Source: Trebouxia sp. TZW2008 (Eukaryota > Chlorophyta > Trebouxiophyceae > Trebouxiales > Trebouxiaceae). From it: 54,135 bases of DNA. The notes below the pieces were generated by a model, which made no database searches, was not told the origin of the DNA, and saw nothing but the letters and a program-made list of their open reading frames with translations. This document shows positions 53,645-54,135 of the stretch, piece after piece. Numbering within the stretch: the first letter of the stretch is position 1; each line of letters opens with the position of its first letter. Position numbers and translations under genes: made by a program. The stretch spans positions 1 through 54,135 of the forward strand of contig BDIU01000508.1 in NCBI GenBank assembly GCA_002118135.1. Direction: 5' to 3'.

Positions 53645-53926
53645 TCATGTAGCGGAATCATTCAGCATTGAGTGGTCCCTTTTTAGTTGGAGACTGTGCA
53701 GTCGATTGTTGATACATTTTGGGGGCACCAAAGATGACTCGGAGTGGGTCGTCTTCTTGCGCATGCCCTGATCGTTGTTAGATGAAGCAATCAAAACGTC
53801 CTGCTGCATAAGTAGGTCCATTCCATGCAAACAAGGCGTTTGAATGATGATACCCAGGACCTCTCCCAAGATGCAGCAGGGCTTGGAAGGGGCCTGAATC
53901 CGAGACAAGGCGTTGTAGCCTTCCAA
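53645..53926 (-). CDS. Hypothetical exon-like frame at window end
   Basis: A 93-codon frame ending in TGA starts near an AG acceptor. The translation (EGYNALSRIQAPSKPCCILG, LHGMDLLMQQDVLIASSNND) is moderately protein-like. No family is recognised, and upstream exons would lie at or beyond the window edge. Confidence 0.3.
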   Translation of the reverse strand: MEGYNALSRIQAPSKPCCILGEVLGIIIQTPCLHGMDLLMQQDVLIASSNNDQGMRKKTTHSESSLVPPKCINNRLHSLQLKRDHSMLNDSAT

Positions 53927-54135
53927 TTCGAACCAGTATGCTTTTGCAGATTTCGCTCATGGACTATGTCACCGTGCAACGGCCCCAACAGTAATCCCAA
54001 GCTGAGGCTGTTGCACAGGATGGCTGAGGCTAGTCACCCAGCAAAATATTATGTGTCAGAAAATGTGATGCCAATCGCCAAATCGGCTCCTTTCTGATAA
54101 CATGTCAAGAGGGCAATCATCATGTAGGCTGTCAA

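Noticed and set aside
50340..54135. tRNA or other structured RNA gene suggested by TCGAACTTC words
   Set aside because: No acceptor or anticodon stems could be paired around these words; they belong to block C of the repeated Cys-rich exons.

Overview
The window reads as nuclear DNA of a eukaryote, most plausibly an alga. Genes are cut by short spliceosomal introns of about 60-360 bp with GT-AG and at least one GC-AG border. Coding density is low, satellites are abundant and no bacterial-style operon is seen. I cannot fix the species; a green alga is a guess based on gene content. The first 56 bases are almost pure G, probably a sequence end or simple repeat.

Left part (1-20 kb). A trypsin-like serine protease (minus, 1.06-1.87 kb) and a caspase-like C14 protease (minus, 5.56-6.95 kb) flank a stretch with unresolved minus-strand exons. 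A multi-exon Crypton-type tyrosine recombinase with a C-terminal GCR1_C-like domain lies at 7.5-11.4 kb (plus), with the decayed 5' end of a second copy at 11.45-12.0 kb (minus). Satellites fill 12.9-16.2 kb. A six-exon JmjC-domain gene of about 550 residues occupies 16.5-18.7 kb (minus), followed by two unidentified genes.

Middle (20-30 kb). A third, almost intron-free Crypton recombinase lies at 20.9-23.3 kb (minus). A three-exon virus-type replication protein (PriCT-2 domain plus origin-binding-protein SF2 helicase) lies at 23.96-27.04 kb (plus); it is interrupted by one in-frame TGA. Just behind it is a decayed relative of the 238-residue protein found at 47 kb.

Right part (29-54 kb). 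Three intact zinc-finger-type genes (29.2, 33.5 and 37.8 kb) and degenerate Cys/His-rich copies sit in a mosaic of satellites. Many of these contain a 20-bp-period array of imperfect TGTCT-N7-AGACA palindromes. At 47-50.3 kb a 238-residue unknown protein, a second-type (virus-like) tyrosine recombinase and a divergent histone H2B-like gene are packed together. The histone lies antisense to the intron of Cys-rich exons that follow the recombinase. A second, decayed copy of that arrangement lies at 51.4-52.2 kb.

Taken together the window looks like a graveyard or nest of tyrosine-recombinase mobile elements: Cryptons, and a second virus- or polinton-like lineage with replication helicase, integrase, zinc fingers and histone. 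They are embedded in host DNA that carries protease and JmjC genes. Assignment of the helicase, the 238-residue protein and the recombinase to one element lineage is inference from shared relatives and position.
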